Shown: positions 1-9,052 of the stretch, in pieces
How positions within the stretch are numbered: the stretch's first letter is position 1
Layout of the letters: every line of letters starts with the position of its first letter
DNA from: Alphaproteobacteria bacterium
GTDB taxonomy: Bacteria; Pseudomonadota; Alphaproteobacteria; UBA828
NCBI GenBank assembly: GCA_022826345.1
Contig: JAJDVB010000015.1
Coordinates: forward strand, 1-53,332
DNA length: 53,332 nucleotides
Reading direction: 5' to 3'
Made by a program: the position numbers and the translations under genes
Notes under the pieces: model-generated
Told to the model about the DNA's origin: nothing
The model's input: only the letters and a program-made list of their open reading frames with translations
Database searches by the model: none

Positions 1-132
1 GAGTTCTGCATTGACCCTGTCGACCACCTCGTCGTCGACGACCTGGCGGTAGATGACGGCGCCGTCCTCTTCCAGGATCGCCATCGCTTCGTCGGCCGAC
101 GCATGCCGGTCGATGGAACGCACTTCGTTCAT
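1..132 (-). CDS. phytanoyl-CoA dioxygenase family protein, N-terminal part (runs off the window)
   Basis: Only the first 44 codons lie in the window; the gene continues past base 1. The ATG at 132 has a GAGG ribosome site eight bases upstream. The visible peptide holds the pattern ILEEDGAVIYRQVV followed by DDEVVDRV, which is the usual opening of PhyH-type Fe(II)/2-oxoglutarate dioxygenases, where a short helix precedes the jelly-roll fold. The iron-binding His-x-Asp and distal His would lie outside the window, so the catalytic state cannot be judged. It follows the small cupin gene on the same strand with a 116-base gap. The substrate is unknown. Confidence 0.6.
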   Translation of the reverse strand, partial: MNEVRSIDRHASADEAMAILEEDGAVIYRQVVDDEVVDRVNAEL

Positions 133-248
133 GGTTGCCTCGCTTGTCTGGAGCAGCCGATGCTAATTTGGAACCCCGAAGCGGCCACAGCGAGCGCGCC
201 ACGCGCATGAGCGCACGGCGCGGCGCCGCCGGGATGTGAGCCCCTCGC

Positions 249-629
249 CTAGGCGGCGAGCTGCTCGGACTCGGGATCGTGAATGAAGAAGACCTTCCGG
301 ACGGTCTCCTCGATCACCCAGGTCACCTTCTCGCCCTTGTTCGTGTAGAAGATGTCGCCGGCAGTATAGGTGTGGGTCGTGCCGTCCTGCTCGGTCACGT
401 GGATCTTTCCCTTGAGCAGGGTGCAGATCTCGTCGCCCGGATAGGTGTATTCGAAACTGCCCGGCGTGCACTGCCAGACACCTGCCATCGTGCGCATGCC
501 GAAGCCGCCGAGATCGAAACGCCCCTCGTGCACCGGGTTCCCGTCGAGCACGTTCACGAACGGCAGCTCCTCCAGCGGCGGCCACGGCTCGAGCCCGCCC
601 TCGTCCTTCAGCGTCACATAGTCGAGCAT
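249..629 (-). CDS. small cupin protein (Cupin_3 / DUF861 type)
   Basis: A 126-residue single-domain cupin. The start at 629 is chosen because a GGGGGAG ribosome site precedes it; the reading frame is open further upstream, but that part is low-complexity and not cupin-like. The core shows the Cupin_3 pattern: GVWQCTPGSFEY, then PGDEICTLLKG, then AGDIFYTNKGEKVTW and a conserved Glu and Lys before the last strand. Proteins of this family include ureidoglycine aminohydrolase-like and EutQ-like cupins, and many members have no known reaction. It is divergent from the FAD oxidoreductase at 786 and upstream of the PhyH gene, so it may belong to an oxidative catabolic set. Substrate unknown. Confidence 0.75.
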   Translation of the reverse strand: MLDYVTLKDEGGLEPWPPLEELPFVNVLDGNPVHEGRFDLGGFGMRTMAGVWQCTPGSFEYTYPGDEICTLLKGKIHVTEQDGTTHTYTAGDIFYTNKGEKVTWVIEETVRKVFFIHDPESEQLAA

Positions 630-785
630 TCTCTTTCTCCCCCCTTTGTGGGTCTCTTCCGTAACCAGTCTACCCGACCCATCGGCTAAGTCATCGGGCG
701 TCTTGGAGCGAGGCGGCGCCCTTGCCCATACGCGCCCGCCGGTAGCAAGCTGGGCATCCACGCCTGCAGAGAGAAGGACGGCGCC

Positions 786-2306
786 ATGGCGGACTCACAA
801 TACGACGCGATCATCGTCGGCGCGGGCCACAACGGGCTGGTCGCCGCCTTCTATCTCGCGCGCGCCGGACGCAAGGTGCTGCTCTGCGAGCGCCGGCCTT
901 TCGTCGGCGGCGCCTGCGCGACCGAAGAGCTCTTCGAGGGCTACCGCGTCTCGTCCTGCTCCTACGTCATGTGGAAGCTGGAGCAGAAGGTGCGCGACGA
1001 CATGGGGCTCGACTCGCGCGGGTTGACCATGCACCTGATCGACCCGCCCGTGTTCCTACCCTACGAAGACGGCTCGCACGCATTCCTGCACTACGACATG
1101 GAGCGCACGGTCGATTCCATCGCGCGGTTGAACGCGCGCGACGCGGCGCGCTTTCCCGAATGGGTCGACCTGTGGGGCCGGGCAACCGGGCTGGTGCAGC
1201 CCTATATGCTGACCGACCCGCCCACGCTCTCCGACGTGTGGGAGCGGGCCAAGGCGAACGATGACGAGGCCGTGCTGGAGCGTTTCCTGACCACCTCGCT
1301 GGTCGACCTCGCGGCCGATTATTTCGAGGATGAGCGCGTGCGCGCGATGATGCTCTACGTGCAGGACATGGCCGACCCCTACGCCAATGGCAGCGCCTGG
1401 GCAGAGGTCTTCTTCCAATTCGGCGCCGCCGGCGGACACGGCTTCTATGTCGTGGAAGGCGGCATGGGCTCCATCACCCGCTATATGGCCGAGGCGGTCG
1501 AAGAGCAGGGCGGCGAGATCCGCTGCGATGCCCCGGTCGCGCGGGTGCTGGTGGAAGACGGCGCGGCCATAGGCGTTCGCCTCGGCTCGGGCGAAGAGAT
1601 CCGCGCCGAAATCGTGCTCTCGAACGCCGACCCCAAACGTACCTATCGCACTCTCTTTGCGCCCGAGGACCTGCCGGGCGATCTCCTGAGCCGGGTGGAG
1701 CGGCTCAAGACCGAGACCGGCTACTTCAAGTTTCATTGCGTGATGGACGAGCCCCCGGACGTCTCAGGCTACCTCAACGGCTACGACGGCCCGCCCATCT
1801 CCTACATCCTGATCGCGCCGAGCCTGGACCATTACGCCCGGGCCGCAGCGGACATGCGCGCAGGCAAGCCCTGCAGCGAGCCCATCTGTCACCTTCAGGT
1901 GCCGACCCTCTACGACGAGACCCTGACCGACCGGGACGGCCACATCTGCTCGATCTGGGGCCTCTACGCGCCGCCGCGTCTCGCCACAGGCACCTGGGAG
2001 GAGCGCCGCGAGGAAGTGGGCGAGGGCGTCATCGATTACGTGACGCAGTTCGTTCCCAACTTCCGCTCCGCCATTCGTGAGTGGATGTTCATGAGCCCCT
2101 GGGACATCGAGCAGCGTACGGGGATCACTGACGGTGCAATCCGCCATCTCGACGTCGTGCCGAGCCAGTTCCTGAACGGGCGACTCAGCTACGATACCGA
2201 GATCCGTAACTTCTACCTCTGCGGCGGCGGCACGCACCCGGCCGGCGAGGTCACCGGCGCCCCCGGCCACAACGCGGCCCACCACATCCTCCGCACCAAC
2301 GCCTGA
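786..2306 (+). CDS. FAD-dependent oxidoreductase, PYROXD2 / phytoene-desaturase-like
   Basis: A 506-residue flavoprotein. The N-terminal Rossmann motif is VGAGHNG (residues 11-17), with Glu35 placed to hold the adenosine ribose, followed by the GGACATEE segment typical of phytoene-dehydrogenase relatives. The C-terminal FAD-binding block reads LCGGGTHPAGEVTGAPGHNAAH and is cut into two pieces by normal spacing (LCGGGTHPAGEV, then TGAPGHNAAH). Length and motifs match the COG1233 / PYROXD2 group rather than carotenoid desaturases, and no other carotenoid gene is nearby. An AGAAGGA ribosome site precedes the ATG. It lies 84 bases before the GcvT-type flavoprotein and probably shares its transcript. 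Substrate unknown. Confidence 0.85.
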   Translation: MADSQYDAIIVGAGHNGLVAAFYLARAGRKVLLCERRPFVGGACATEELFEGYRVSSCSYVMWKLEQKVRDDMGLDSRGLTMHLIDPPVFLPYEDGSHAFLHYDMERTVDSIARLNARDAARFPEWVDLWGRATGLVQPYMLTDPPTLSDVWERAKANDDEAVLERFLTTSLVDLAADYFEDERVRAMMLYVQDMADPYANGSAWAEVFFQFGAAGGHGFYVVEGGMGSITRYMAEAVEEQGGEIRCDAPVARVLVEDGAAIGVRLGSGEEIRAEIVLSNADPKRTYRTLFAPEDLPGDLLSRVERLKTETGYFKFHCVMDEPPDVSGYLNGYDGPPISYILIAPSLDHYARAAADMRAGKPCSEPICHLQVPTLYDETLTDRDGHICSIWGLYAPPRLATGTWEERREEVGEGVIDYVTQFVPNFRSAIREWMFMSPWDIEQRTGITDGAIRHLDVVPSQFLNGRLSYDTEIRNFYLCGGGTHPAGEVTGAPGHNAAHHILRTNA

Positions 2307-2390
2307 CACCCCCCTCGCTCGCTTCGTGATCTGGGCACCCCGCTGGTACACTCGCGCCCGCCAAGCACTGAGTCAGAGAGACGGCAGCCG

Positions 2391-4838
2391 ATGACCGAGG
2401 GGGTTCCCGACCAGGCGCGCGTCGTGATCATCGGCGGCGGGGCAATTGGCTGTGCCACCGCGTACCATTTGGCCAAACACGGCCACGATGATGTCGTCCT
2501 GGTCGAGAAGGCCAAGCTCACGTCTGGCTCGACCTGGCATGCCGCCGGCGCCTTCGCCCAGTTCCGCACCGATCCCAATGCCGGCCGGCTCATGGCCTAC
2601 GGCGCAGACCTCTACGCATCGCTGGAGGAGGAGACCGGCCAGGCCACCGGCTGGCACCGGACGGGCGGCATGCGGGTCGCCTCCAATCCCGACCGCCGGC
2701 GCGAGTACGAGCGGGCTATCACGACGGCGCGCTCCTTCGGCGTCGAGATGGAGCTGATATCGGCGAAGGAAGCGCAGGCGCTCTTCCCCTTCATGACCAT
2801 CGATCATGTGGATTGCGCGCTCTACATCCCCACCGACGGCGCCTTGAGCCCGTCGGATACGTGCATGGCGCTCGCCAAGGGAGCGCGCCAGTACGGCGCC
2901 CGGCTCTTCGAGGACACGGCGGTCACCGGCTTCGAGATTGAGCAGGGCCGCGTTGCCGCCGTCGCGACGGAGCGCGGCACAATCCGCTGCGAGATCGCTG
3001 TGATCTGCTGTGGCATCTGGTCGCGCGAGATTGGGCGGCTCGCGGGCGTGAGCGTTCCGATCCAGCCCTCGCATCACTGCTACTTCATCACCGAGCCGAT
3101 CGAGGGCGTGACCCGAGACCTGCCGACGACGCGGGACCCGGACCTCTGGCACTACATTCGCGAGGAGGTCGGCGGGTTGCTCGTCGGCCAGTACGACCCC
3201 GATCCCATCCCGTTCACCGATCCGATCCCAAAGGATCACGAATTCAAACTCATGCCCGAAAACCTCGACCACTTCATGCCGCGGCTCGAGGGCTTGCTCG
3301 ACTGGATACCCGTGCTCAAGACCGCCGGCATCAAGAGCTGGTTCAACGGCCTGGAATCCTTCACCGAGGATCAGAACCCGGTGATGGGCGAGGCGCCCGA
3401 GGTGCAGGGCATCTTCGTGAGCGCGGGCTTCAACGCCTATGGGCTTACCGGCTGTGGCGGCGCCGGCATGGCGCTTGGCGAGTGGATTCTGAATGGCGAG
3501 CCGCCCTACGACATCTGGAGCTTCGATATCCGCCGCTTCGGCGGCTACCACCGCGCCGACAGCCAGGTCCTGGTGCGCTCGCTGGAGGGCCAAGGCCACC
3601 ACTACACCATCGTCTGGCCCCGCGAGGAAATGAAGGCCGGGCGTCCGCTCCGGCGCAGCGCGATCTATGACCGGCTCGCGGCGAACCGCGCCTGCTTCGG
3701 CGCCAAGTTCGGCTGGGAGCGGCCCAACTGGTTCGCGCCCGAGGGAGTGGAGCCGGTGGAGGTCGACAGCTTCACGCGCCCCCACTGGCACGCGCACGTC
3801 GCCGTGGAGCACGCGGCATGTCGGGATGCAGCCGCGCTCTTCGACCAGTCTTCCTTCGCCAAGTTCGCGCTGGTTGGGCGCGACGCGAGGGCCTACCTGC
3901 AACGCATCTGCGCTGCCGATGTCGGCAAGCCGCCGGGACGGATCACCTACACGCAGATGCTCAACCGCAACGGCGGGATCGAATGCGACCTGACCGTCGC
4001 GCGGATCGCCGAGGATCAGTTTTACATCGTCACCGGTACGGGCTTTGCGACGCACGACTTCGACCACATCAGCCGCAACATCGATCCCGACGCCCACGCC
4101 TCGCTGATCGACGTCACGTCGGGCTATGGGGTGCTCGCGCTGATGGGACCGCGTGCCCGCCAAATTCTCGCGTCCGTAGTGGAAGGCGATCTGGGGCCAG
4201 AGGTCTTCCCCTTCGGTGCGGTGCGGGAGATCTACGTGGCGGGTGCGCCGGTGCGCGCCATGCGTATCACTTTCGTGGGTGAGCTCGGCTGGGAGCTGCA
4301 CATCCCCACCGAGTACATGCTCACGGTCTATGATGCTCTGAAGGCGGCAGGCGCCGCGCACGGCCTGCTTGACGCGGGCTACCGGGCCATCGACAGCCTG
4401 CGGCTGGAGAAGGGCTATCGCGTCTGGGCGGCAGATATCGGCCCGGACTTCAATCCCTTGGAGGCGGGCCTCGGCTTCGCGGTCGCGTTCGATAAGCCCG
4501 CGGCGTTCATCGGCCAGGACGCCGTGCGCTGGCAGCGGGATAATCCGCTCACCCGCCGCCTGGTGACGTTCACCATCGCGGACGACCCCGAGGTGCAGCT
4601 CTGGGGCCGGGAAACCATCATCCGAAACGGCGAGCGAGTGGGCTGGCTGGCCTCCGGCGGCTTCGGCCATACAGTCGGCCGGAGCATTGGTATGGGCTAC
4701 GTGCGGAACCCGGCGGGCGTCAGCGACGATTACCTGGCCAGCGGCACTTACTCGCTTGAGGTTGCGACGCGGGAAGTGCCGGCCGAAATCCACCTGCGGC
4801 CGCTCTACGACCCCGGCAATGACCGGGTCAGGGCATGA
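2391..4838 (+). CDS. GcvT-family FAD-dependent dehydrogenase (dimethylglycine/sarcosine dehydrogenase-like)
   Basis: An 815-residue fusion. The N-terminal half is a DAO-type flavin oxidase domain with GGGAIG (15-20) and Glu39. It contains the SGSTWHAAG segment (45-53), whose His50 matches the histidine that carries covalent FAD in dimethylglycine dehydrogenase. The C-terminal half is a GcvT-like aminomethyltransferase domain that in this family passes the released methyl group to tetrahydrofolate, followed by a GCV_T C-terminal barrel. Length fits the family (about 810-850). Its stop overlaps the next ATG (ATGA). The family oxidises N-methyl groups of dimethylglycine, sarcosine or related amines; the exact substrate here is not determined by sequence alone. 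Confidence 0.88.
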   Translation: MTEGVPDQARVVIIGGGAIGCATAYHLAKHGHDDVVLVEKAKLTSGSTWHAAGAFAQFRTDPNAGRLMAYGADLYASLEEETGQATGWHRTGGMRVASNPDRRREYERAITTARSFGVEMELISAKEAQALFPFMTIDHVDCALYIPTDGALSPSDTCMALAKGARQYGARLFEDTAVTGFEIEQGRVAAVATERGTIRCEIAVICCGIWSREIGRLAGVSVPIQPSHHCYFITEPIEGVTRDLPTTRDPDLWHYIREEVGGLLVGQYDPDPIPFTDPIPKDHEFKLMPENLDHFMPRLEGLLDWIPVLKTAGIKSWFNGLESFTEDQNPVMGEAPEVQGIFVSAGFNAYGLTGCGGAGMALGEWILNGEPPYDIWSFDIRRFGGYHRADSQVLVRSLEGQGHHYTIVWPREEMKAGRPLRRSAIYDRLAANRACFGAKFGWERPNWFAPEGVEPVEVDSFTRPHWHAHVAVEHAACRDAAALFDQSSFAKFALVGRDARAYLQRICAADVGKPPGRITYTQMLNRNGGIECDLTVARIAEDQFYIVTGTGFATHDFDHISRNIDPDAHASLIDVTSGYGVLALMGPRARQILASVVEGDLGPEVFPFGAVREIYVAGAPVRAMRITFVGELGWELHIPTEYMLTVYDALKAAGAAHGLLDAGYRAIDSLRLEKGYRVWAADIGPDFNPLEAGLGFAVAFDKPAAFIGQDAVRWQRDNPLTRRLVTFTIADDPEVQLWGRETIIRNGERVGWLASGGFGHTVGRSIGMGYVRNPAGVSDDYLASGTYSLEVATREVPAEIHLRPLYDPGNDRVRA

Positions 4839-5812
4839 CGAAGACCCCCACCTCGGACGACGACGTCTACGATCTGATCGGCGGCGCGCGCGGCGTGGAG
4901 GCGCGCAGCGGTGCTGCGATCGAGCGCGCCCGCGCGCTGCCGATCTGGAGTGGCCCGGTCGAGCCCGTCCTGCTGAGCGGGGGCTTGAGCAACATCAACC
5001 TCACCGCGGAGGACGCCGGCGAGCGCTACGTGATTCGCGTCGGAGAGGACGAGCCCTTTTTCGGCGTCTCCCGCGACCACGAGCTTCGGGCGTTTCGTGC
5101 CGCCCATGCGGCGGGCGTCGCGCCGGAGGTGGTCTACGCCGAGCCCGGCCTGATGGTGATCCGCTTCATCGAAGGCCGCTCGCTCCTACCGGCCGATGTG
5201 CACGAGCCTGCGCGTCTTGCCGCGGTGGCCCGCCTCTTTCGCCAGCTACATCGCGAGGCCCACAAGCACCTCGACTCGACCGGCTTCATGTTCTGGCCGT
5301 TCCAGCACCATCGTGCGTACATCCGGCTATTGCAGGAGCGCTCCGATCGGCTCTACGAGCGATGGCGCTGCATGCTGCCGGGCCTCGCCACAGCGAACGA
5401 GGCGCTGGAGCGCACGATCGGGCCGGCGACCATCGTCTTCGGCCACAACGACCTCAACCCGCAGAACATCATGGACGATGGCGAACGGATCTGGTTCGTC
5501 GACTGGGAGTTCGCCGGCTTCACAGTGGATCTGTTTGATCTCGGGGTGCTGGCCATGAACATCGAGATCAGGCGGGACGAGCTCGACCCGTACCTTGAGA
5601 CCTACTTCGAGGCGCCAGCGACCGACGAGTTGCGCCATCGCTTCGCGGCCGCGACCGTCGCCGCCGCCATTCGCGAGACGACCTGGAGCTTCGTCTCCGA
5701 GGTGATGGACAAGCCCATCGACTTCGACTTTCGCATTTACTCCACGATGAATGCGGAGCGCTACGAACGCATGTACGCCGAGTACCGCGACACCTACGGC
5801 GCCTTGGGGTAG
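4835..5812 (+). CDS. choline/ethanolamine-kinase-like phosphotransferase
   Basis: A 325-residue APH-fold kinase. The catalytic loop is GHNDLNPQN (203-211), with the base Asp206 and Asn211, and the metal-binding segment is VDWEF (222-226), as in choline kinases and aminoglycoside phosphotransferases. An N-terminal LSGGLSNIN segment (48-55) resembles the glycine-rich loop of choline kinases. It starts inside the stop of the flavoprotein gene (ATGA overlap), so the two are probably translationally coupled. This suggests that it phosphorylates a hydroxylated methylamine or an amino-alcohol connected to the demethylation step. An antibiotic-resistance role is unlikely in this setting. Cytoplasmic. 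Confidence 0.8.
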   Translation: MTKTPTSDDDVYDLIGGARGVEARSGAAIERARALPIWSGPVEPVLLSGGLSNINLTAEDAGERYVIRVGEDEPFFGVSRDHELRAFRAAHAAGVAPEVVYAEPGLMVIRFIEGRSLLPADVHEPARLAAVARLFRQLHREAHKHLDSTGFMFWPFQHHRAYIRLLQERSDRLYERWRCMLPGLATANEALERTIGPATIVFGHNDLNPQNIMDDGERIWFVDWEFAGFTVDLFDLGVLAMNIEIRRDELDPYLETYFEAPATDELRHRFAAATVAAAIRETTWSFVSEVMDKPIDFDFRIYSTMNAERYERMYAEYRDTYGALG

Positions 5813-5827
5813 TGGAGGGAGCGACCG

Positions 5828-6715
5828 ATGAGCGAAGAGAGACAGCCCGACGAGACCTGTCGCGTCGCGGTCGACGGCGGCGAGGTGGCCGTCTACAGCT
5901 TCGGTGAGGGCGAGAGGGTGCTGCTCGTTCTTCATGGCGGCCCCGGCCTGCCCTGCGACTACGTGCGGGACAGCCACTCGGTAATGGCGGACCACGGCTA
6001 TCGCGTGGTGGCCTACGACCAGCTCGGCTGCGGCCAGTCGGACAAGCCGGACGACACCTCGCTCTACAACGTCGCCCGCTACGTGGACGAGGTCGAAGCG
6101 GTGCGGAACGAACTCGGGCTCGGCCGCGTCCATCTGCTCGGACAATCGTGGGGGACCTGGTTGGCGACGGACTACTGCCTGAAATACCAGGAGAACGTCG
6201 CGTCCTACGTGATCGCCAACGGCTCAGGCTGTGTGCCGCACACGGTTGCGGAGATGAAGCGCCTCCGCGCCGCGCTGGGGCCCGAGACGGTGGCCATGAT
6301 GCAACGTCACGAGGCCCAGGGAACCACCGACCACCCTACGTACGAGGCCGCCATCACCATCCTCTACCACCGGCACCTGTGCCGGCTGGACGAGTGGCCC
6401 GCGCCACTGCAACGCTCGCTCGACGGCATCAACATGGATGTCTACGGCACGATGTGGGGCCCCAACGAGTTCTGCTGCGTCGGCACGCTCAAGGACTGGG
6501 ACCGGCTCTCCGAGATGGGGCGCATCACCGTGCCCTGCCTGATCGTGAGCGGCCTCCACGACGAGCTCACGCCCGAAGGCGCCATGCTCATGCAGGACGT
6601 GCTGCCGAATGCGGAGAGTGTGGTCTTTCCCAACAGCTCGCACACGCCGTTCTTCGAAGAGCCCGAAGCCTACTTCGCAGCGCTGCGCGACTTCCTCGAT
6701 CGCCAGAGCGGCTGA
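5828..6715 (+). CDS. alpha/beta hydrolase, proline iminopeptidase family
   Basis: A 295-residue hydrolase. HGGPG (36-40) forms the oxyanion-hole motif of the proline iminopeptidase family (S33), and GQSWG (105-109) is the nucleophile elbow with Ser107. The C-terminal region supplies the likely acid in SGLHDELTP and the catalytic His in NSSHTPFF. A strong ribosome site GGAGGGAG precedes the ATG, 15 bases after the kinase gene. Members of this family cut N-terminal prolyl or other small amide bonds, and some are amino-acid amidases. In this operon an amidase that frees a methylated amino acid from an amide is plausible, but this is inference. Confidence 0.82.
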   Translation: MSEERQPDETCRVAVDGGEVAVYSFGEGERVLLVLHGGPGLPCDYVRDSHSVMADHGYRVVAYDQLGCGQSDKPDDTSLYNVARYVDEVEAVRNELGLGRVHLLGQSWGTWLATDYCLKYQENVASYVIANGSGCVPHTVAEMKRLRAALGPETVAMMQRHEAQGTTDHPTYEAAITILYHRHLCRLDEWPAPLQRSLDGINMDVYGTMWGPNEFCCVGTLKDWDRLSEMGRITVPCLIVSGLHDELTPEGAMLMQDVLPNAESVVFPNSSHTPFFEEPEAYFAALRDFLDRQSG

Positions 6716-6728
6716 CGACCGTCGCCGT

Positions 6729-7514
6729 TCAGTGGATGCTCAGGCCGGCGCAGACGTTGATTGCCTGGCCGGTGACGTAACGGCCGGGATCGCCGGCCAG
6801 ATAGACGGCCATCTCGGCGATTGCAGTCGGCGGGATCAGGGCGCTCAGCATGTTGGTGCGCATGCTCTCGTCGTAGACCTTCTCGTAGGGCTCGCCGAGA
6901 TCGCGCGCCATGTCCTCGTGCAGCGCCACCGCCATCTTGGTCTCGACCCAGCCGGGACAGATGGCATTGACGCGGATGTTGTGCTCGCCCACCTCGGCGG
7001 CAAGAGAGCGCACGAAGCCCACCAGGCCGTGCTTGGTGGTGTTGTAGGCGGTCCACTCCGCGTCCGCCGTCTTGGCGTTGGTGGACGCGTTGAAGAGCTG
7101 CACGCCGCCCGCGCCCTGCTCGATCATCGCCGGCAGCGTGTGCTTGGAGACCAGGTACGGCGCTTTCAGGTTGACGGCCATGATCCAGTCCCACATGGCC
7201 TCGTCCATGTCGACGACCTTCTTGACGTCGGCGACCCCGGCGTTGTTCACGACCACGTCGATGCCGCCGAGCCGCTCGATCGCGGCCCTGCACATCGCCT
7301 CGATGGCTGCGGCGTCGGTCAGATCGGCCGGCGCGGCGAAGGCCTTGCCACCGGCGCCGGCGATGGCGTCGAGAGTCTCCGCCGCCCGTTCCTCGCTCCG
7401 CGCGTGGACTGCGACCGTCGCCCCTTCTCGCGCGTAGGCCTCGGCGATCGCGCGCCCGATGCCGCTCGCGGCTCCCGTAACCAGTGTTCGCTTGCCCTCC
7501 AGACCGACTCTCAT
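6729..7514 (-). CDS. SDR family NAD(P)-dependent dehydrogenase
   Basis: A 261-residue classical short-chain dehydrogenase. The cofactor motif is TGAASGIG (13-20), the structural motif NNAG is at 90-93, and the catalytic Ser144, Tyr157 and Lys161 (YNTTK) are present. The ending VTGQAINVCAGLSIH resembles the tail of 3-hydroxybutyrate or 3-oxoacyl-ACP type dehydrogenases. The basic Arg40 area after strand two is compatible with NADP, though this is weak evidence. It is the last gene of the first liv operon, 41 bases after livF, and ends 13 bases from the convergent hydrolase gene. Probably oxidises an alcohol produced in the same catabolic route. Confidence 0.85.
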   Translation of the reverse strand: MRVGLEGKRTLVTGAASGIGRAIAEAYAREGATVAVHARSEERAAETLDAIAGAGGKAFAAPADLTDAAAIEAMCRAAIERLGGIDVVVNNAGVADVKKVVDMDEAMWDWIMAVNLKAPYLVSKHTLPAMIEQGAGGVQLFNASTNAKTADAEWTAYNTTKHGLVGFVRSLAAEVGEHNIRVNAICPGWVETKMAVALHEDMARDLGEPYEKVYDESMRTNMLSALIPPTAIAEMAVYLAGDPGRYVTGQAINVCAGLSIH

Positions 7515-7555
7515 GGCTTTCTCCCCAAAGCTGTCGACATCGCGATCTGCTTCTA

Positions 7556-8266
7556 CTAGGCGACGCCGAGATAGGTATGCTGCACCTTGTCGTTCTCGCG
7601 CAGGTCGGACGCCGGGCCCTCAAGCACGATCCGCCCCGTCTCCATCACGTATCCCTTCTGGGCGAGCGCGAGGGCGAGGCGGGCGTTCTGCTCGACCAGC
7701 ACGATCGTCCGCTTCTCGGTGTGCAGCGCGCGGATGATGCGCGCGATCTCGCGGCACATGATGGGAGAGAGTCCGAGTGACGGCTCGTCCATCAAGATCA
7801 CGTTCGGCTTCGACATCAGCGCGCGCCCCATGGCCAGCATCTGCTGCTCGCCGCCGCTGAGCGTGCCAGCGAGCTGACTGGCGCGCTCCTGCAATCGTGG
7901 AAACCGTCTGAAGACATCCTCGAAGTCGGCCCGCAGCGCGTCTCCGTCCTTGCGGAGGTAGGCGCCCATCTCCAGATTTTCGCGCACCGTCATCATGGGG
8001 AAGACGCGCCGTCCCTCGGGCACGTGGGCGATGCCGAGCCCGGCGATTTGCTCCGGCGACGAACCGTCGATGCGCTTGCCGTCGAAGCGAATTTCGCCGC
8101 CGCTCAGCCGCTCCAGGCCCGAGATCGCCCGCAGCGTGGTGGATTTGCCTGCGCCGTTGGCGCCGATCAGGGTGACGATCTCACCCTCCTCGACACCGAT
8201 GGAAATTCCCTTCACGGCCTCGATCTTGCGATAGCGGACCGATACGTCCTCGAGCTCAAGCAGCAA
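7556..8266 (-). CDS. livF: branched-chain amino acid type ABC transporter ATP-binding protein LivF (system 1)
   Basis: A 236-residue ABC ATPase of the LivF type. Walker A is GANGAGKST (35-43), the signature is LSGGE (136-140), and Walker B is VILMDEP (156-162). LivF proteins lack the long insert found in LivG after the Q-loop, as here. It overlaps the upstream livG gene by 11 bases. It works in the cytoplasm as one half of the LivF-LivG pair that powers the permeases LivH and LivM. The paired solute-binding protein (11081-12391) is the first gene of the same operon. Confidence 0.93.
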   Translation of the reverse strand: MLLELEDVSVRYRKIEAVKGISIGVEEGEIVTLIGANGAGKSTTLRAISGLERLSGGEIRFDGKRIDGSSPEQIAGLGIAHVPEGRRVFPMMTVRENLEMGAYLRKDGDALRADFEDVFRRFPRLQERASQLAGTLSGGEQQMLAMGRALMSKPNVILMDEPSLGLSPIMCREIARIIRALHTEKRTIVLVEQNARLALALAQKGYVMETGRIVLEGPASDLRENDKVQHTYLGVA

Positions 8267-9041
8267 AGTCGTCGTCTCCCAAGATGTCCTCGGAGCCGAG
8301 ATAGGCCTCGATCACCTCCGGGTTCGAAACGATCTCCGCCGGCACACCCTCCGCAAGCTTCTTTCCGAAATTCAGGACCGTGATGGACTCGCAGAGCCCC
8401 ATCACGGTCTTCATGTCGTGCTCGACCAGAATGATCGTGATGTTCCACTCGTCCCGCAGCTTGCGAATGATATCAGTCATGCGCTCGGTCTCAGCGGGGT
8501 TCATTCCGGCGACCGGCTCATCCAACATGAGAATGTGCGGCTCGGTGGCGAGCGCCATTGCGACGCCGAGCGCTCTCTGATGGCCGTGGGAGAGGTTGGG
8601 CGCGAGTTCGTCCTTGAATGCGGCCAAGCCGATGAATTCGAGAATTTCCAGCGCCCGCGCCTCATTGGCCTTCTCCATGCTGCGCGCGGTGCCGACGATC
8701 GCGCCGAACAAGCTCTCCCGGGCATGCAGGTGCCGCGCGATCGACACGTTTTGCAGCACAGTGAAGTCGGTGAACATTGCGGAGCGCTGAAAGGTGCGCA
8801 CCCCGCCCTTGCCGGCGATGCGGCTCGGACGCAGGCCGGTGAGCTTGTCTCCGTTGAGAAACACGTCGCCCGAGGTCGGCTTGTACGTGCCTGAGATGAC
8901 ATTGAAGAGCGTCGTCTTCCCCGCCCCGTTGGGGCCGATGATCCCGCGGATCTCGCCCTCTTCCACCGTCATGTCGAGATCGGAAATGGCGAGCAGGCCG
9001 CCGAAGCGCTTGCTCAATTTCCTGACCTCGAGAAGCGACAC
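8256..9041 (-). CDS. livG: ABC transporter ATP-binding protein LivG (system 1), GTG start
   Basis: A 261-residue LivG-type ATPase. The frame stays open far upstream into livM, but the product begins naturally at a GTG at 9041 (VSLLEVRKLSKRFGG), 11 bases after the livM stop and with an AGGGG ribosome site. Walker A is GPNGAGKTT (36-44). The Q-loop is followed by FQRSAMFTDFTVLQNV, and the signature region reads LSHGHQRALGVAMAL, where the usual SGGQ is replaced by SHGHQ, a common LivG variant. Walker B is ILMLDEPVAGMN. It pairs with LivF to drive import through LivHM. Confidence 0.92.
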   Translation of the reverse strand: MSLLEVRKLSKRFGGLLAISDLDMTVEEGEIRGIIGPNGAGKTTLFNVISGTYKPTSGDVFLNGDKLTGLRPSRIAGKGGVRTFQRSAMFTDFTVLQNVSIARHLHARESLFGAIVGTARSMEKANEARALEILEFIGLAAFKDELAPNLSHGHQRALGVAMALATEPHILMLDEPVAGMNPAETERMTDIIRKLRDEWNITIILVEHDMKTVMGLCESITVLNFGKKLAEGVPAEIVSNPEVIEAYLGSEDILGDDDFAA

Positions 9042-9052
9042 GAGCTCGGCCC

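Noticed and set aside
630..785. Promoter pair in the divergent gap between the small cupin and the FAD enzyme
   Set aside because: TTGGAG and TTGCCC occur but without a fitting -10 element at 16-18 bases; I could not support a site.
2373..4793. An 806-codon open frame on the minus strand across the flavoprotein gene
   Set aside because: It is a shadow of strong G/C bias at third codon positions. Its translation is low-complexity and resembles no family, while the plus strand encodes a complete flavoprotein.
4835..5812. Aminoglycoside resistance kinase
   Set aside because: The APH fold is shared, but the motifs and the coupling to a methylamine-type flavoprotein fit a choline-kinase-like enzyme better, and there are no mobile element signs.
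6716..6728. Possible terminator between the hydrolase and SDR genes
   Set aside because: The gap has 13 bases and no stem with a T-run.
8320..8330. GGTTCGAAAC, resembling a tRNA T-loop
   Set aside because: It lies within livG coding sequence, and no acceptor stem, anticodon arm or D-arm can be built around it.
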